Made by a program: the position numbers and the translations under genes. A stretch of DNA of 64,000 bases, taken from NCBI GenBank assembly GCA_963969595.1, contig OZ018408.1, positions 17,047,823 through 17,111,822 of the forward strand, written 5' to 3'. Below are positions 9,432 through 22,180 of the stretch, in pieces (positions within the stretch are counted from its first letter, which is position 1; the number at the start of each line of letters is the position of its first letter). The notes beneath the pieces are model-generated. The model had not been told where the DNA came from and did no database searches. It saw only the letters and a list, made by a program, of their open reading frames with translations. This DNA is from Neckera pumila. Taxonomy: Eukaryota > Streptophyta > Bryopsida > Hypnales > Neckeraceae.

Positions 9432-10307
9432 CGGCGTAGAAACTTTCCCGCAGAATGAACGGGAGAAGTCCCGCGAGTGGTTTACGGTAGGATTTATACG
9501 TTGAAGTAAAACGTGTCAACTCCGCACATTGAAATTCTTGGGCTTGGTCTAATCATTCTGATGTTGTGACCTCAGCCTGGAGTACATTTTGAATTCCGCA
9601 TCACAGTGCTTCAGTTTTGGTGGAAGTGTTGGCTCTTGTTTCTTGCCCTTGTTTCTGGCTCGTCATCAGTGATCGCGGAACGGGTTCAACGTTTTTAGCC
9701 AAATGTTCATTTTTGGAAGATTTCTTTTAAATTTACACTGAGGCCAAACAAAATTAAGTAGAAACCAAGCAAAATTTAGCCAGTTTTCAAATTGCTGCTC
9801 GTCATATGAGGCATCTTCAGAGATTGCAGAACAATGTACGGGGAGTACCAGCATTTAGTTACAAGTTAGCCGGTTGAAATCAGGAATTGCCTAAATGATT
9901 TCAAAATCTTCAGAAAAGAACCTATCATTTAAGAGGAAAATCAAAGAATATTCTCTATTTTTTAAGACTGAAGTTGTAGGTCAATGGTGGAGGTAAGACA
10001 TGAAGATTTGTTTTTGGAATTTTGTGTGGAGGTGCTAAGGTTTCACAATTTAATGGTGGCCTGTGTGGAGAAGTGATGGAGTTTCTTCTTAATCTGCATC
10101 TAGTGTGCTGTTTTTTCTTGCATGCAAGTTTTTTCATTTTCTGTGTCACAAACTAAGGAGTGGTTGTACACATACTTGGGATTGGTTTTTAATCCAATGA
10201 TGTGTTTCAGAGTTTTTTTAGAAAAACTCAAATCATTTTCAAAAGGAGTACACTTGGCATCACCCCATTCAATTAAAATAGACATTCAATTTTTAAGTGT
10301 ACTTAGA
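9432..10307. other. Unassigned DNA, no gene seen
   Basis: This is unique spacer DNA with no convincing coding frame, splice structure or terminal repeats. Confidence 0.5.
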
Positions 10308-11610
10308 TTGCATTTAAAGATAAGCCTTAACAAACTGGGAAGACCACCAATTAAAGTTGTGTTGAGAAGGCCAAGTGAAACCATCTACATATCTTGAGAA
10401 TACAAAATCCCACTATCTACAATTGAATGAAATTTGATTTGGTCCTTGTCCTATACATGAATTACACTATAAAATTTGCATCGCCCACTCCTTACAGAAA
10501 TTTGCAAATTTTTATTTCTTGTCTAGGCATTAGCAGTAACTATGGAAATGGCAATTTAGACTGTTCAAGTGATAGTTTGGAAAATTCCTCTGCCATTTTT
10601 TTGTTCCCTAGACTCTCAACTCAATTCTCCACTATAAAGATTTAAAGCTCAAAAACTTTGTAGTGCAAAACATTTAAGTTAAAAATGTTCACAAAGTCAT
10701 AAAATCTAGTCCCGCAATGTGCTGAAAACTTGTTTTTTTCACTTTAATCGTAGATATCTTGCAATCTATGCTATCAAAAACTTTGAAATTTTTTCCACAC
10801 ATTCTCATACTACTTAGATAAAAGAAAAGCAAAAATATATTTTCTAATTTTTTTACTCTTTGCTATAAAAATGACAGTTTTGGGTGTTTTTTGGCAGAAA
10901 GAAGGCCTTGGATCTTTAGGGTTACTGAAATTTTGGTTTATTGAACTTTACTTCCCTTGTTACTTTAGATTAAACAAAGTCTCCCTTCTAATGAAGACAG
11001 GTAATTTATGAGTCACTTGTATAGACTCCTTGGAATCACTCATGGGACCTTAAATAATAAGAACCTCTTTGTGTATGCCAATCACAATAAAGGGTGATAA
11101 TTGGCAATGTGGATGCATTGAAGATCTTGAAGATCATTTCATATCCTTACAAGAACATCAAGTAGTGCTTATACTTAAGCTGTCATATTGTCAAATTAAA
11201 CTTAATCAACAAACTTGGCACATTTCAGCTAGCATTTTTTTTTCTGGTTTTTCCTCCCTCTAGATATCCACCTTTGTTGGGAAGGCACGCAAGGGTTCAC
11301 TGTTGCTCTACAGTGCAAAAAAAACAACCCTAATTTTAGCTAGAGCGCAAAAATTACAAGTGACAGTTTGTTACTGAGAGCTCAAAAACATGGAGATTGT
11401 GACAGTTTGGTGCTGAGAGCTCAAAAGCTTGGACAAGTATGGAGCCGAGGTTCCAGATTATTGAGGAGCTTTGCTATCATAGCATGTCTCAACAAATGTA
11501 ATCAAGGTAGAAACAATCTTATCATGATGGGTTCCCTTTCTGTCCTTATGCATAACTTAAGGTAATTGCACCTAAAATTGCATGCTTCCTAAAATCACAC
11601 ACTAAGTTTT
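10308..11610. repeat. Segmental duplication, copy 1 (partner 61690-63770)
   Basis: The direct copy begins at TGCATTTAAAGAT and continues through GGGAAGACCACCAATTAAAG and GGGTGATAATTGG to TCTTATCATGA. It lacks the TTAA element that splits copy 2: its empty TTAA is at 11050-11053. It has an extra ~150 bp near 11230-11380 compared with copy 2. Confidence 0.9.
10608..10921 (-). mobile_element. Half of a TTAA-family element
   Basis: From CTAGACTCTCAACTCAATTC to GGATCTTTAGGG this matches the reverse complement of the first third of the element at 52882. The outer end is followed by TTAC (TTAA in copy 2 at 62331). It is truncated at the inner end and encodes no protein. Confidence 0.7.
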
Positions 11611-13190
11611 CTTGTCTAAAATGTACTCCTACTATTCATATGACTCAATGATCGCTTTTGAATACACCTGTTTTCAGCATTTAAAAAATTCGTTGTTTAT
11701 TCACACATTGTCCAAAAAATGCATTCCTAGAAAATCTAGAATCCCATTCTGACTACCAATGGGACTCCACAATTTTTTTCAATACTATTGTGAAAACCAT
11801 GCTAAATCATGCTGAACTGCTTAACTGTGCATTTTAAGGTCTAGTTACCTTAGCAATGAATCTCAGTGGGGTATTAGTCTGTCCATATGTTGGAAAACAA
11901 AACAAAACAAAACAAAAAACAATCAAAGGTACCATATTGTCAGAAAAAAGTGAAAAAAGTGAATAGAGGGAGAGCTAAGGGAGGTAGACTTTGAGACTCA
12001 ATAAAACTTCAATGAATTTGATTTCTTGAATTATTCAAGCATGTCAAGCCACCTCACCATATCACTATAGAGGGAAGGAATCATTGTGTGTATAAATAGC
12101 TCGGCAAATATTGTATGCTTGGGAATCATTGCTCAGCAAATGTTGTATGGTGTGCTAGCCAAAAAGTGGCATGGTGGCAATGTTCATTCCCCATTCTTGA
12201 TGGGCTAGACTCTTCATTCTTGATTGTAGCTCTTTTTGACTATTAGCCTTTGTGACTGGTTTGCTCCATTGCAAGCATAATCTTTGTCTTGAATGGATGT
12301 TTTTTTAAATATTTTAATCCCTCAATGTCCAAAGCCTTTTGGGAGTGTCATAGAGTTTGCTCAAAACTAAATAAAAAGATCAACTTTTGATAAGTTTATC
12401 ATTTTTATGAAAATTATAACTATATGAATTCAAACTAGATTTGCTAAAGATCACATAGGAAAACAATACCACTTATGGATGAAAAGATGATAATACTCGA
12501 TTGAGACGGCATTAAAACTACAAAAGTGATTTGAAGTCTTTGTGTCTCTTTTTTTCATGTCAAATCTAAAATGGAGGTCATGAAATAAATATGAGGTTAA
12601 AGGACATAACATGTACAACCATAATCAATTCATGAATTTTTGAAATCTACTCTACAATTTTTGTAAATGAATTTTCAATGTGACACCCCACCCCCACCCC
12701 CCAAGTTCCAAGGCTCATCTCTCATAGACCCTAACACTAAAAGAAATAAGGTTTACAATGGAAATCCTTGCACAAAATCTTCAATAGAAAAATTATAAAC
12801 AACTTTTTTCAAAATGGTATTTTTGATGCTAAAAACAGATTTGAAAAATATTCAACAAAAATATATTTTACCAAAAATAATACTTTGATAAAAATTCATT
12901 TAATTTCAAAATTTAGTTAACACCAAAATATGGTGCCTTAGACATTTAGGGATTAAAACAAATAGGAAAATGTAAAAGAAGGTGGTAGTAATAGAAGTTA
13001 TGTATTCAAATATGGTACAAATTTGTTATAAATTTTTGAAGTGTATAAGGTAGGACATCCAAAAGCACCACTTTTTTTACTAATGCACATTTTCTATTAT
13101 TAGATTGCTTGAATTGTCATACATTCTTGTAAGCAAATGAAAAAAAGCTCTAAAGTATAGTATGGCACCGTTCAAAATGATGGTTTTGCT
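11611..13190. other. Unassigned AT-rich DNA
   Basis: No gene is supported. Short simple tracts occur, such as an AACAAAACAAAAC run near 11895 and a C-rich run CCCCACCCCCACCCCCC near 12686. Confidence 0.5.
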
Positions 13191-13194
13191 TTTG

Positions 13195-13720
13195 CAAGGA
13201 AGGAAATTTCATAGTTGCCAACTTTGACAGCCTCTCAAGGGCTGAAAAATTGATCTTTAATCATGAATTTTTGGCTCAATATCATCTTTATGTTAATTAT
13301 ATATGTGCCAAATTTCAAAGCCAAAAGATTTACACCAAAAAAGTCATTTGAAATCTACCACATGTGTAGCCGTGAGAAAAATTTCACTAAGTCTGCCAAC
13401 TTTGACACCCTCCCAAGGATTGACATTTTTTGGAATGAGACTATCTATATGTTGATTACATGTCTAAAAAAGTTCAAGTCTAGAAAATGTACCCAAAAAA
13501 CAATATTCAAAATCTATCCCAAGGGTTGACAAATTACTTATTTATCATAAATTTTTTTCATGACATCATCTCTATCTTAATAACATATGTGCCAAATTTC
13601 AAGGTCAAAAGATTCACAAAAGAAAAAATGTTTGAAATCTACCAACATGTGTAGTTGTGAATGATTTTTTACATCTGTGTGAAACTTTATAAATAAAATG
13701 ACACTATTCCAAGGGCTGAA
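13195..13720. repeat. Tandem repeat, unit roughly 150-180 bp
   Basis: About three diverged units each contain TGCCAACTTTGACA or a variant, a CAAGG(G/A)(C/T)TGA motif, ATATGTGCCAAATTTCAA and TTTGAAATCTACCA. Frames across it reflect the repeat. Confidence 0.65.
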
Positions 13721-14342
13721 ACAATTGAACAATTGAACAATTTTTGTAACAATTGTAGTTAATTTTTGTAACAATTTAACATCTAATAGGTAGAAGTTCC
13801 TACTGTAGCCAAATTCTCACTCTATTATTGTCACTCAAAGCTAAAAATGCGGCCATTATTCATCCTAGTAATATATTTCAAATCTCAACTACTTAAAAAT
13901 AGTTGATTTAGGATGGATGCATGCCTATAATGGGCTCATATCTAGTTGCCCATAATGGAAAATGTCTAAAATGGATTTTCCTATATTACGGACAATTATT
14001 ACCACCTTTGCATCAATAGCACCAAACTTGTTATCATTAAAAGCCTCATATAACCACATTGTCATGTCTTTTGTTTGTTGTCCAAGTTATTTATTTTGGA
14101 GTATATAATTTTTTAAAGCTCAAAAATAATAATAATTTTGTAAGTTACAATTAAAAGTTCAATTATGTTGAGTACGACTATGCCTTGGAAATTACTTTAA
14201 TTGGCTTTAATATTTCAAATATGGTATGACATTTTATTTTAAGTGTTATACCAAGGACTTTGTTGAACTTTGGCGACATTTTTTAGATATGCTTTCCTTT
14301 GATAATCAAATTTAGATCCACCTTTAAAGATTTCTAACTAAT

Positions 14343-14694
14343 GTTTTCACCCAAACTGCTCCAAAACTGCCATTTCTAGTACAATTACCAAATTTTAGAG
14401 AAAAATACATTCTTGGACACTTCCAACCATAGGATCTTGCAGTACGCTAGTTTGAGAGGATGTGGAAAAAATAGTAAATGGAAAGAAGCAGAGAATGATC
14501 CAAAATATGAAATGCTGAACTACTTGAAGATCAATTAAAACTACATATCATACAAAAACTTTTTAAGCATGTAGTCAAAAGTTTCAAAAATTGTTGGACA
14601 CATGTTGTATGAAAATTTGAAACAAAAACAAATAAAAATTCCAATTGTAGTGAGATGCTATGTTCTCAAATAAACTTGTTCAGGGCTTTGGGGG
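14343..14694 (-). mobile_element. Truncated TTAA-family element
   Basis: From GTTTTCACCCAAACTGCTCC onward this matches the terminal region of the element at 62463 in reverse (GCCATTT.TAGTACAA, then ATAGGATCTTGCAGT). It ends in GGGCTTTGGGGG before TTAA (14695-14698). The other terminus is missing. Confidence 0.5.
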
Positions 14695-14698
14695 TTAA

Positions 14699-15789
14699 AA
14701 TTTTAATTATTATATTTTGGAAATGAAAGAACTTAGATATGAATAAGTAGAAAAATCATATGACGTGGTTTCAGATTTTAAACTTGTCATCTTTTGTAAC
14801 TTTTCAATCCTTCACATACACTACTTTTCCTACTTGACGGATATCTCTAATGACAATTGTAGATGTAACAAACCTTCTACAGACCACCACAAAAATTTTC
14901 ATTGAAAACTAATGATCTATTCAAGTAAACAATAATTCAAAGGAACTTGGTCACTTTAACTAAAACAAATAATAAGGCTAAAACCATCACCCTTAAGCAA
15001 TGAGCTCAACCAATCAACCATAAAAGATAAAACAATCCAATAAAAGTGAATTTCTCTTCCTTATAAGCTCCATTTTACAACAAAAAGATGACTTCATATT
15101 ATAGTGATTGCATTCAATTAGAACAAAAAAATTAAAACCCCTCTAAAGACTTATTTAATATGTTTCTAAAAACCTTTTAGGACTTGGTAAGGTTTTTTAA
15201 ATCTATTTTGATACAAGATAGATCCTTCCACAACTAAAAAGGTTGCTAAAAGGAATTCTTGGAAGAAAATTCTTTAAGAACTATCTTTAAATGTGGTACA
15301 CAAAATTTGATTTTGTCTAGAATCATTCATCTATTAAAAGACAATCCTCTTGAAGCTCTCTAAATCCATTTTCAAAATATATTACGTTGAATTTATCTAT
15401 TCCATCTCAAAATTCATGTGATCTTTGACTTTAGTGTTAATTTTTCTTATAATCTTAGAACTTCTAATTCTAGAGCATAGATCATCATTATGGAATTGTC
15501 TATCCTTCCTACATGGTGATCATCATCTATTTTAAGGATTATCAAAATGCAGTGCATAGATCATTATTTTGGAGTTGTACATTGGACGTATAAGTGCAAT
15601 GCCTAGATTGTTGTATTGGAATTTCTTAATGCCCATGTATATTTGATCATTTCAAATCTAATTATCTAATGAGAGGAAATTTCTCATCATGATAGAGCTT
15701 TGTAAATTTCATAATAATCCAAATAATTAATTTAGAGTTGTTTCTCCCATCAATCTTTGCTTACACAATGCCCATAAATAAGGATATTT
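14699..15789. other. Unassigned AT-rich DNA
   Basis: No gene, terminal repeat or structured array recognised. Confidence 0.5.
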
Positions 15790-16097
15790 ACCAAATAGTT
15801 GGATGCAACATTCCCTTCTAAATAATTTGTGAAAGTTGGCAAATGTGATTTGGCAAATGTATTAAAAAAATGATTGGCTTTTTCTCATACAATTTTTATT
15901 TACCAATATACAATATTCCAAAAAATTTAGCATGTATTTTTAAAACTAATTTTGGCTGACCTTAACTATCAGATACAATAATAAATGTAGATTTATATGT
16001 GAAGAGTTGTCTAGATTTAGTACTTACATTGGTGCTCTAAAACAATTTTTCTATTGGTGTACTAAAAGATTTTAGTAGGATTATTATTTTTTAAATG

Positions 16098-16340
16098 AAA
16101 TTAAAAATGCATAATTTATAAACCTTGGATTCAAAATATTATATATGTGAAGATTCAAGCCTAGAAAAATTGATTCTAAAAGTTGTGCACAAAAAAAGAG
16201 TGATGGAAAATTTTAAAAAATTGATATTTTGGAAGTTAATTTTTAGAAAATGATGAAAAATTCAAAAAACAAAAACAAAAAAAACATTTATCCTAACTTG
16301 AAGATGCTTCTTCCCAACCATTTGCATCTTCAAGAAAAAA
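16098..16340. repeat. Internal segment flipped relative to its inverted arms (right copy)
   Basis: Direct-orientation partner of 8594-8820, flanked by inverted-orientation matches on both sides. Confidence 0.75.
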
Positions 16341-17893
16341 ATTGTGCTCTTTGAACATGTGCAAAGGTAGTGCAATTTGAGCACATGTGGAAAGTGGGCA
16401 CTTACTATTTTTAGAAAATCTCTTCGTCGACTTGTGTAACTTTTGTAAAAGTCCTTGTAATTCAACTTTGACCCTCCAAAATGGCCAAGGTAGACATCCA
16501 TTTGGGGGCAATTAAAAATAATAAACTAATTTTTAAAAATTGAAAAAAAATAATGTCTACAACTACCACATTTACCTTCTTTTTAAATTTTATAGAAAAC
16601 AGACATACAGCACAATAGTTATGAGCAAAAAAACACTTGTCTAAGGCCCAAGGGACAAAATAAAAGGACAAGTGTTTCTTGCAATGAACCAATAATTAGA
16701 ACACTCCATATAAGATTTCAACCCAAAAAGATTAGTGTAATGCTAAATAATGGTGCCTACATGTTGGTAGCGCCTCCTTGAGCATTGGAATGTCACTAAA
16801 AGAACTCCAAGTTTTATGGCTTCAAAGCCTTTGAGATTTATAGCAAAGTTTCTTAGCTAATTGACGACAACATTACTATTGCTCATTGATGACAATACAG
16901 CTATGGATGATAAGATCCTAAGATTGATGGTGGTCTATACTGGTACCATATCCTTCTTTTTCCTTTCTTTTCCACCGTATGTTCTAAGCTTTCTACCTTC
17001 TTTATTGGCTTTTTCAATTCTCTACCTTATTATTCCTTGTAGGTTTCAGGTGTTTATGAGTTGAGTGGCTATGATTATGCTTTTTATTAAGCCTCATATT
17101 CCCCCCCCTTATAAAGTTCTGTTGGCATCATGTCCTTTATTGCAACCTTTATTCCCTTTTCTTCACTTCTTTGCTTCATTTCCTTTGGTCTTGGCAAAGT
17201 GCTACATGCATGTATCTAGGATTGCAACAATTAGTGTAAATTTTTAAACAACCGTTGAAGTTCTATATTTGTTATTAGTTATTTTTTTGATTTCCAAGAA
17301 TCAAGAGTCATGTAAAGACTCACGGAATGCTCATTACCTAGCCTTTAAGCCAATGATATTAGAAGGCACTCTATTTCCATTTTTTCATTTAAAATGCATT
17401 GGGATTTTTTTGTGAGTGGATACAAAACAGTTAGGTTACTTTGATGAGATACTAGTGCGATGCCATTGTCTCCCTCTCTACTATTGGTACATTGGCAATC
17501 TTTGAGATTGTTTCAATGCTATATACTCTCTCCATTTTCAAACCACTTGGTTTAGACCGGGGAGAACCAAGTGTTCAATTGCATATACTTGTCTAAATTT
17601 ATCACCTAGGAGAAATCCTTGTATCTTTATATCTACAACGGGTGATAAAATTTGAAAAATTGGAGTTTGTATTCCAAAAGCAAAAGACCAGAAACAACCT
17701 ACGGAGAGGTCAAGGAATACAAAATCAACCAACTACCAAATTGCAGGTTGATTTTCACATTTATCCCAAGGCAAGTCCCTTAGGGTCTCAAGTGTATGGT
17801 AGGCTGGCCCATGGTTTGGTGTTGCTGTTGCCGGTATTTAGTGGTTCTTACAATGGGTGCACTACAACAATCAAAACTAACCATCAAGACAGT

Positions 17894-18533
17894 TACGGGC
17901 AAGCCTTGGCAGGTATTAGTGGGCTGTCTTTTGGGTGGATAGTGGTGTTTTTCAAAAACGATCAATGACTACTGATTTTTGGAGGACGGGGGGGCCTAAT
18001 TAATTGACCAGGTATGTTCCTCTCTTTTCAGTGGATAGTGATACACTCCACCCAAAAGTTTTAGATCAAATTAATTTTCAGAACCCCTCTAATTCATTTT
18101 ATTTTGTGTGTGAGGGGGGTTCTAAAAAATAATTTGATCTGAAAATAATCAAAAAATCCCAATACCCCCCCCCCCCCCCCCCCCCCCCTCCCTTCAATTT
18201 TGTGTTTTTCAAAGTGAATTTGTTTGACAATCGATATGGATTAAATGGTTTCTGTATTGATTTTTTGTACCCGTATACATATCATATATACCAATTTGTA
18301 TACTATATATCTGTTTACATACTGTATATCACTATATATATATAATCTATCCATATACATACCGTATATAGGTATATGCTGTCCGTATCAAAATCAACGG
18401 CAAGGAAGAGTGTTCTGTTTTTGTTTTTCAAAAACGATCAATGACTACTGATTTTTTGGGGAGGGGGGGCCTAATTAATTGACCAGGTATGTTCCTCTCT
18501 TTTCAGTGGATAGTGACGGGCAAGCCTTGGCAG
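17894..18533. repeat. Insertion in the right arm bounded by 18-bp direct repeats
   Basis: ACGGGCAAGCCTTGGCAG occurs at 17894 and again at 18516; the left arm has it once. The insert contains a ~93-bp direct repeat (17948-18041 and 18424-18516, ending TTTTCAGTGGATAGTGA), a hairpin (AGATCAAATTA near 18061 pairing with 18140), a 24-base C tract and a TATATA-rich stretch. It could be a tandem duplication with later growth, or a decayed element. Confidence 0.7.
18165..18188. repeat. Poly-C tract, 24 bases
   Basis: An uninterrupted run of 24 C lies between AATA and TCCC. The length may be affected by sequencing error. Confidence 0.9.
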
Positions 18534-19865
18534 ATAATCCAGAAGTTAATAGTGAATTGCAAGGAAGGCTTTCCGTCTCATAAGTCAGAAAAATCCTGAA
18601 TGGACTCAGTCATACCTAGCTAGCATGCAGAGCACCAGGATGGAGCCAAGGCCCAGAGGAAAATGGTGGCTCTCAAATGGGCCATGGCTTTTGCTGCTGG
18701 GAGGAGCAAACTTAACATGCAGATGCTGAAGATTTTCAAACAAGAAATGGATTATTTGGTTATCATCTTGTGAGTGTGCATACACATGGATTGATCACTG
18801 TTTAAAGGTAAGTTTTTGTGTCTGAACTTATTAAATCCATGCCAAATCCATTCTGTTCCATTGCAGTCTAACTATCCATGCCAATCTTTCTCCTTGCCTT
18901 TGTATGTGATAAATCCTCCATGCCGCTGTAGGAATCGTGTGTCTCATTCAAGTAGGATATGTGACAATTCTGTAAGCTCACTTTGAATTGTTTGAGGTTT
19001 TGTCAAGAATTTGTTGAACCGCGCATCAGACAAGAATAGCTGTGTGGCTTTCAAGTCTTTGAGGTAGAAGTTGCAACAAAGTGGTTGAAATTTACTGAAT
19101 TCGTTAAGCAACGGAGACAAAGAATGATGATGTCTGTGTGCACTATGCTCTTGCACTTGTCATCTAACTCTTTGCTGTTTGTGTCAAGTGAGTAGTTATG
19201 AAGTTTAGAATCAGGTAAGGCTTATTGACTTCCCTAATAAACATTTTGACATGCATATTGAAGTTCTAGAAGAAGTTTGTATGGAGAATGCCCTGGCTAT
19301 AGCTAGCTTGTCATCCATCTCCTTGTTGTTTGCGCCAAGTGAATATAGGTGGAGTTTAGAGTCATGTGTGGTCTATATCAAACTTCCATATCAAATATCT
19401 TGTATAATATCAAATATCTTAGAGGAATGCACAATGAAGTTGTAGTTTGAATTTGGAGGTTATAATGATATTCAATGAGTGCAAGAAGTCAAAGTATCAA
19501 GTATATGTGCTCTCTTCTTCCCCATTGTCCATCTTGACAAACGAGGGATGCAACTTCCTAAGCGTCCTCTTGTTAGCTCAGGCCTAGCTGGAAGAGTGCA
19601 AGACAATCTCTTGAAATTTCACCACCTTAAAGAACTTGACATCCAAAACCTAGGCCAATGAACTGAACTAAACGTACTCACCTGGTCTAGGAGGACGGTA
19701 ACCATGATCACTTTGGATGCCAAAATATTGGGCTAAAAGACATGGTTCAAGTAACCACTAGGTCTGCTTCAGGTTGTTTTGAGAGCTTCTCAGCAGGTTG
19801 CGTTCTACAAACTGTGAGCGCTGCCGATCTTACGTTAACATTGTTGAGGAATAAATTGTTTTTTC

Positions 19866-21290
19866 ATGAAACTACCAGCAAACTTGCTAGCAGAGTACGC
19901 GTGTGAGCATCCTTTTCCGTGGAGAAGAGATTTCAAGCCAGGATCGGAGATGTCAAGGAAGGAGGTTGTGGGCAGTTGTGACCTTGATGATGTCACCATC
20001 TACTTGGTGGAGAATTCGAGCATGGAGGAGCAGGATGGAAGTACCAGCAACAAAAGACGAAGCACTAGTATGGATTCATCTCAAGATGCATACGGAAAAC
20101 AGGTTGGCAAGGTGAAGGTGAAAGCCAGGAGATTGCGTCAGTGCAGCACATACTTCGACACCTGCATGAGCGACCGGTGGGCTCAATCGATGACGGACTT
20201 TCACCTTGAGCTCCACGCAGAGTTGCTGTATTACGAGGACTGCTTCTCTCGTATGCATTACCTTTTCAAGCCAATCCGAGGTGTGGCATGTTGCATTGAG
20301 CTTCTGAAAGTTGCATCCCAGATTGGTTTTGATGATGTCATTGATCTGGGTATGAAGTACTTAGCAGCAGCACCCTGGTGTGATGATGAAGAGAAGCTGG
20401 TTCACGCCTTTTGTGATTCTCAATTGGTACCACTCGATTCCCTGACGGAGTTGATTGCACGATTAGACGATTCCCCCCTGGCTGAAGACGAAATGCTGAG
20501 CAAGGATTTGTTGTTTGCTAAGAACTTGCTGTCTGAATACTTGCAGTCGGTCTTACGAGAAATCGAGCTACCGTCAATAACAGAGACATATAGGGAACTT
20601 TACCTGCCATTTCGCTTTGAGAAATTTGCAGGCGCTTTTCACTCGGTTGTCTCTGGTGCAGAATCTGGGGTATGTGCCAGTGTCGTGGAGCATGCCTTGA
20701 ATCTCCTAGAGCAAGCTACACTTACTCGAGGCAAAAAGTCCTTTCCTGCAAGCTACACTAAGTACTCTCCTGTCTGATCTGAAGGATGCTGCTCATTCAA
20801 TCATTCTCCATGCAAACGCCGCATGGAAATAATCTTGTCAATTCTTTGTCAGCTCTTCGAAATAGCGCGGAAGTCGAACGCTACTCAAACCATGGTCAAG
20901 CTCCTTCTTGACGATGTCGAGGTCTCAAGTGATTTATGCGGTGCTCACATGGACGATTCTCGGAATTGGCGGGCAAAGAAATGGGCTCGAACGATCTACC
21001 GCATCTTTGAGGACGTTCTGGCTGGGACTCTGTTTCTGGACACGTCCCAGCGAATTTTACTCTACAACCAGTGGCAATGGGTTCTGCGAGGCGGCATCTT
21101 GGACATTGACGAAGTGCTTGTTGCAGGCTTGATCACCAGGTTCCTCAAGACTTTACCGCGACAGAAGCAGGTGGAGATTTGGATGGCCACAAAGCTTTCT
21201 GATGATTACGGACCTTCGCCACAGGCTCACACGATGTGGGTCTCAGATATGATAAAGGGAAAGGCAAAACGGCAACTATCCGAGGAATAG
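19866..21290 (+). CDS. BTB/POZ domain-containing protein (At3g05675-like), frame-broken
   Basis: From ATG at 19866 the first frame gives 303 residues. The BTB/POZ domain is at about residues 39-170 (DDVTIYLVENSS, then KARRLRQCSTYFDTCMSDRW, YLFKPIRGVACC and IELLKVASQIGFDDVIDLG), followed by a helical region. After a TGA at 20775 the same gene continues from 20823 to TAG at 21288-21290 (ILSILCQLFEIARKSNATQT to GGILDIDEVLVAGLITRFLK and LPRQKQVEIWM), typical of the C-terminal half of this plant family. Between them the open reading lies in the +1 frame (LLSDLKDAAHSIILHANAAW), so one T gained near 20742-20744 and one A lost near 20827 would explain the break. BTB proteins of this type are thought to act as CUL3 E3-ligase adaptors. 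No intron is evident. It is the longer of the two copies but probably not functional as written. Confidence 0.78.
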
Positions 21291-22180
21291 GATTGTCTGA
21301 AATTGGAAACTTTGTTCGAGTGGAGGTGACTTGAAGACATCTGAGGAGCAAGAGGCAAAGTTAGGGTTTGGTCATTGTATGTTTGGTTTGGCTAGTTTAG
21401 AGTGAGTTTTGAAGAACAACGTGTCCTTCGGCTATGGATCTGGAGGCGGAGAAGCTTTCTTTTCGTTGTTTGAGAGATGTCGTAATCAGTTTGAGGCTCG
21501 GCTGATTAGAACCCAAAGTTTTCTGCGGTTCATCTAAGTGCCTGTTGTCCGTTGTCAATTTCATCAGGCCAGTTTTGCTTCTGCAGTTCGTATATCAAAT
21601 GCATGTAGGTTTTATCACTCTGATTTTGAACTTTGAACTTGGCTCCAATGTATGAAGGCATGACTGAGGCAATTGGCTTGCTTGCAAAGATTCTGATTTT
21701 CATTGTGGGGAATGGAATCCTTGAAATTGAATCGGCTGATTCAAGCTTGATAGTTTCGTTCCTAATTGAGTCATTGTTAGCAAATTCGTGCACTTCTCCA
21801 AGGAATTTGAAATGGATGAAAGTTTCAACGTACTATCTGATTCAGTGTTTGAGTAGTGACTGGTTGCGTTTTAAATCTTAATAAGTTGAACTGTCAGTTT
21901 GGTTTAAATCTTAGTTTGGTTTAAATGTCACCAATGAAGGTAGTACCCCCCTGTGTAGGCGTGAAGAGAGATTCTACTTCTAGGAACGTGTATCCATTTT
22001 CACTATGATTATTGTTGCACTAGTGGTTGTCGAACTTTGAGAGCAGAATAGTTAATCATTTCTAGGTGAAAATATAATCTTGTTTCCAAAACGTCCGAAG
22101 CTTTGTCTGGCAGGTTTGACATCTGTGGATCCATCACTCGATCCCACATTCAAATGTTTTAATACCCTTTGTAGGCAAGC
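21291..22180. other. 3' flank of the BTB gene, no further gene
   Basis: This unique sequence follows the BTB stop. GTGAGTTTTG and TTTGGTTTAAAT repeats are seen near 21400 and 21900. An 82-codon frame (21633-21881) has no recognised motif and is likely untranslated or intergenic. Confidence 0.5.

Larger units (their letters stand above)
15790..20888. repeat. Right arm of the large inverted duplication
   Basis: Diverged reverse complement of 4672-8920. It is longer because it carries a 622-bp insertion (17894-18515) and an extra stretch near 15.88-16.10 kb. Homology stops exactly at GCTACTCAA (20880-20888), where the left copy is truncated. Confidence 0.9.
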
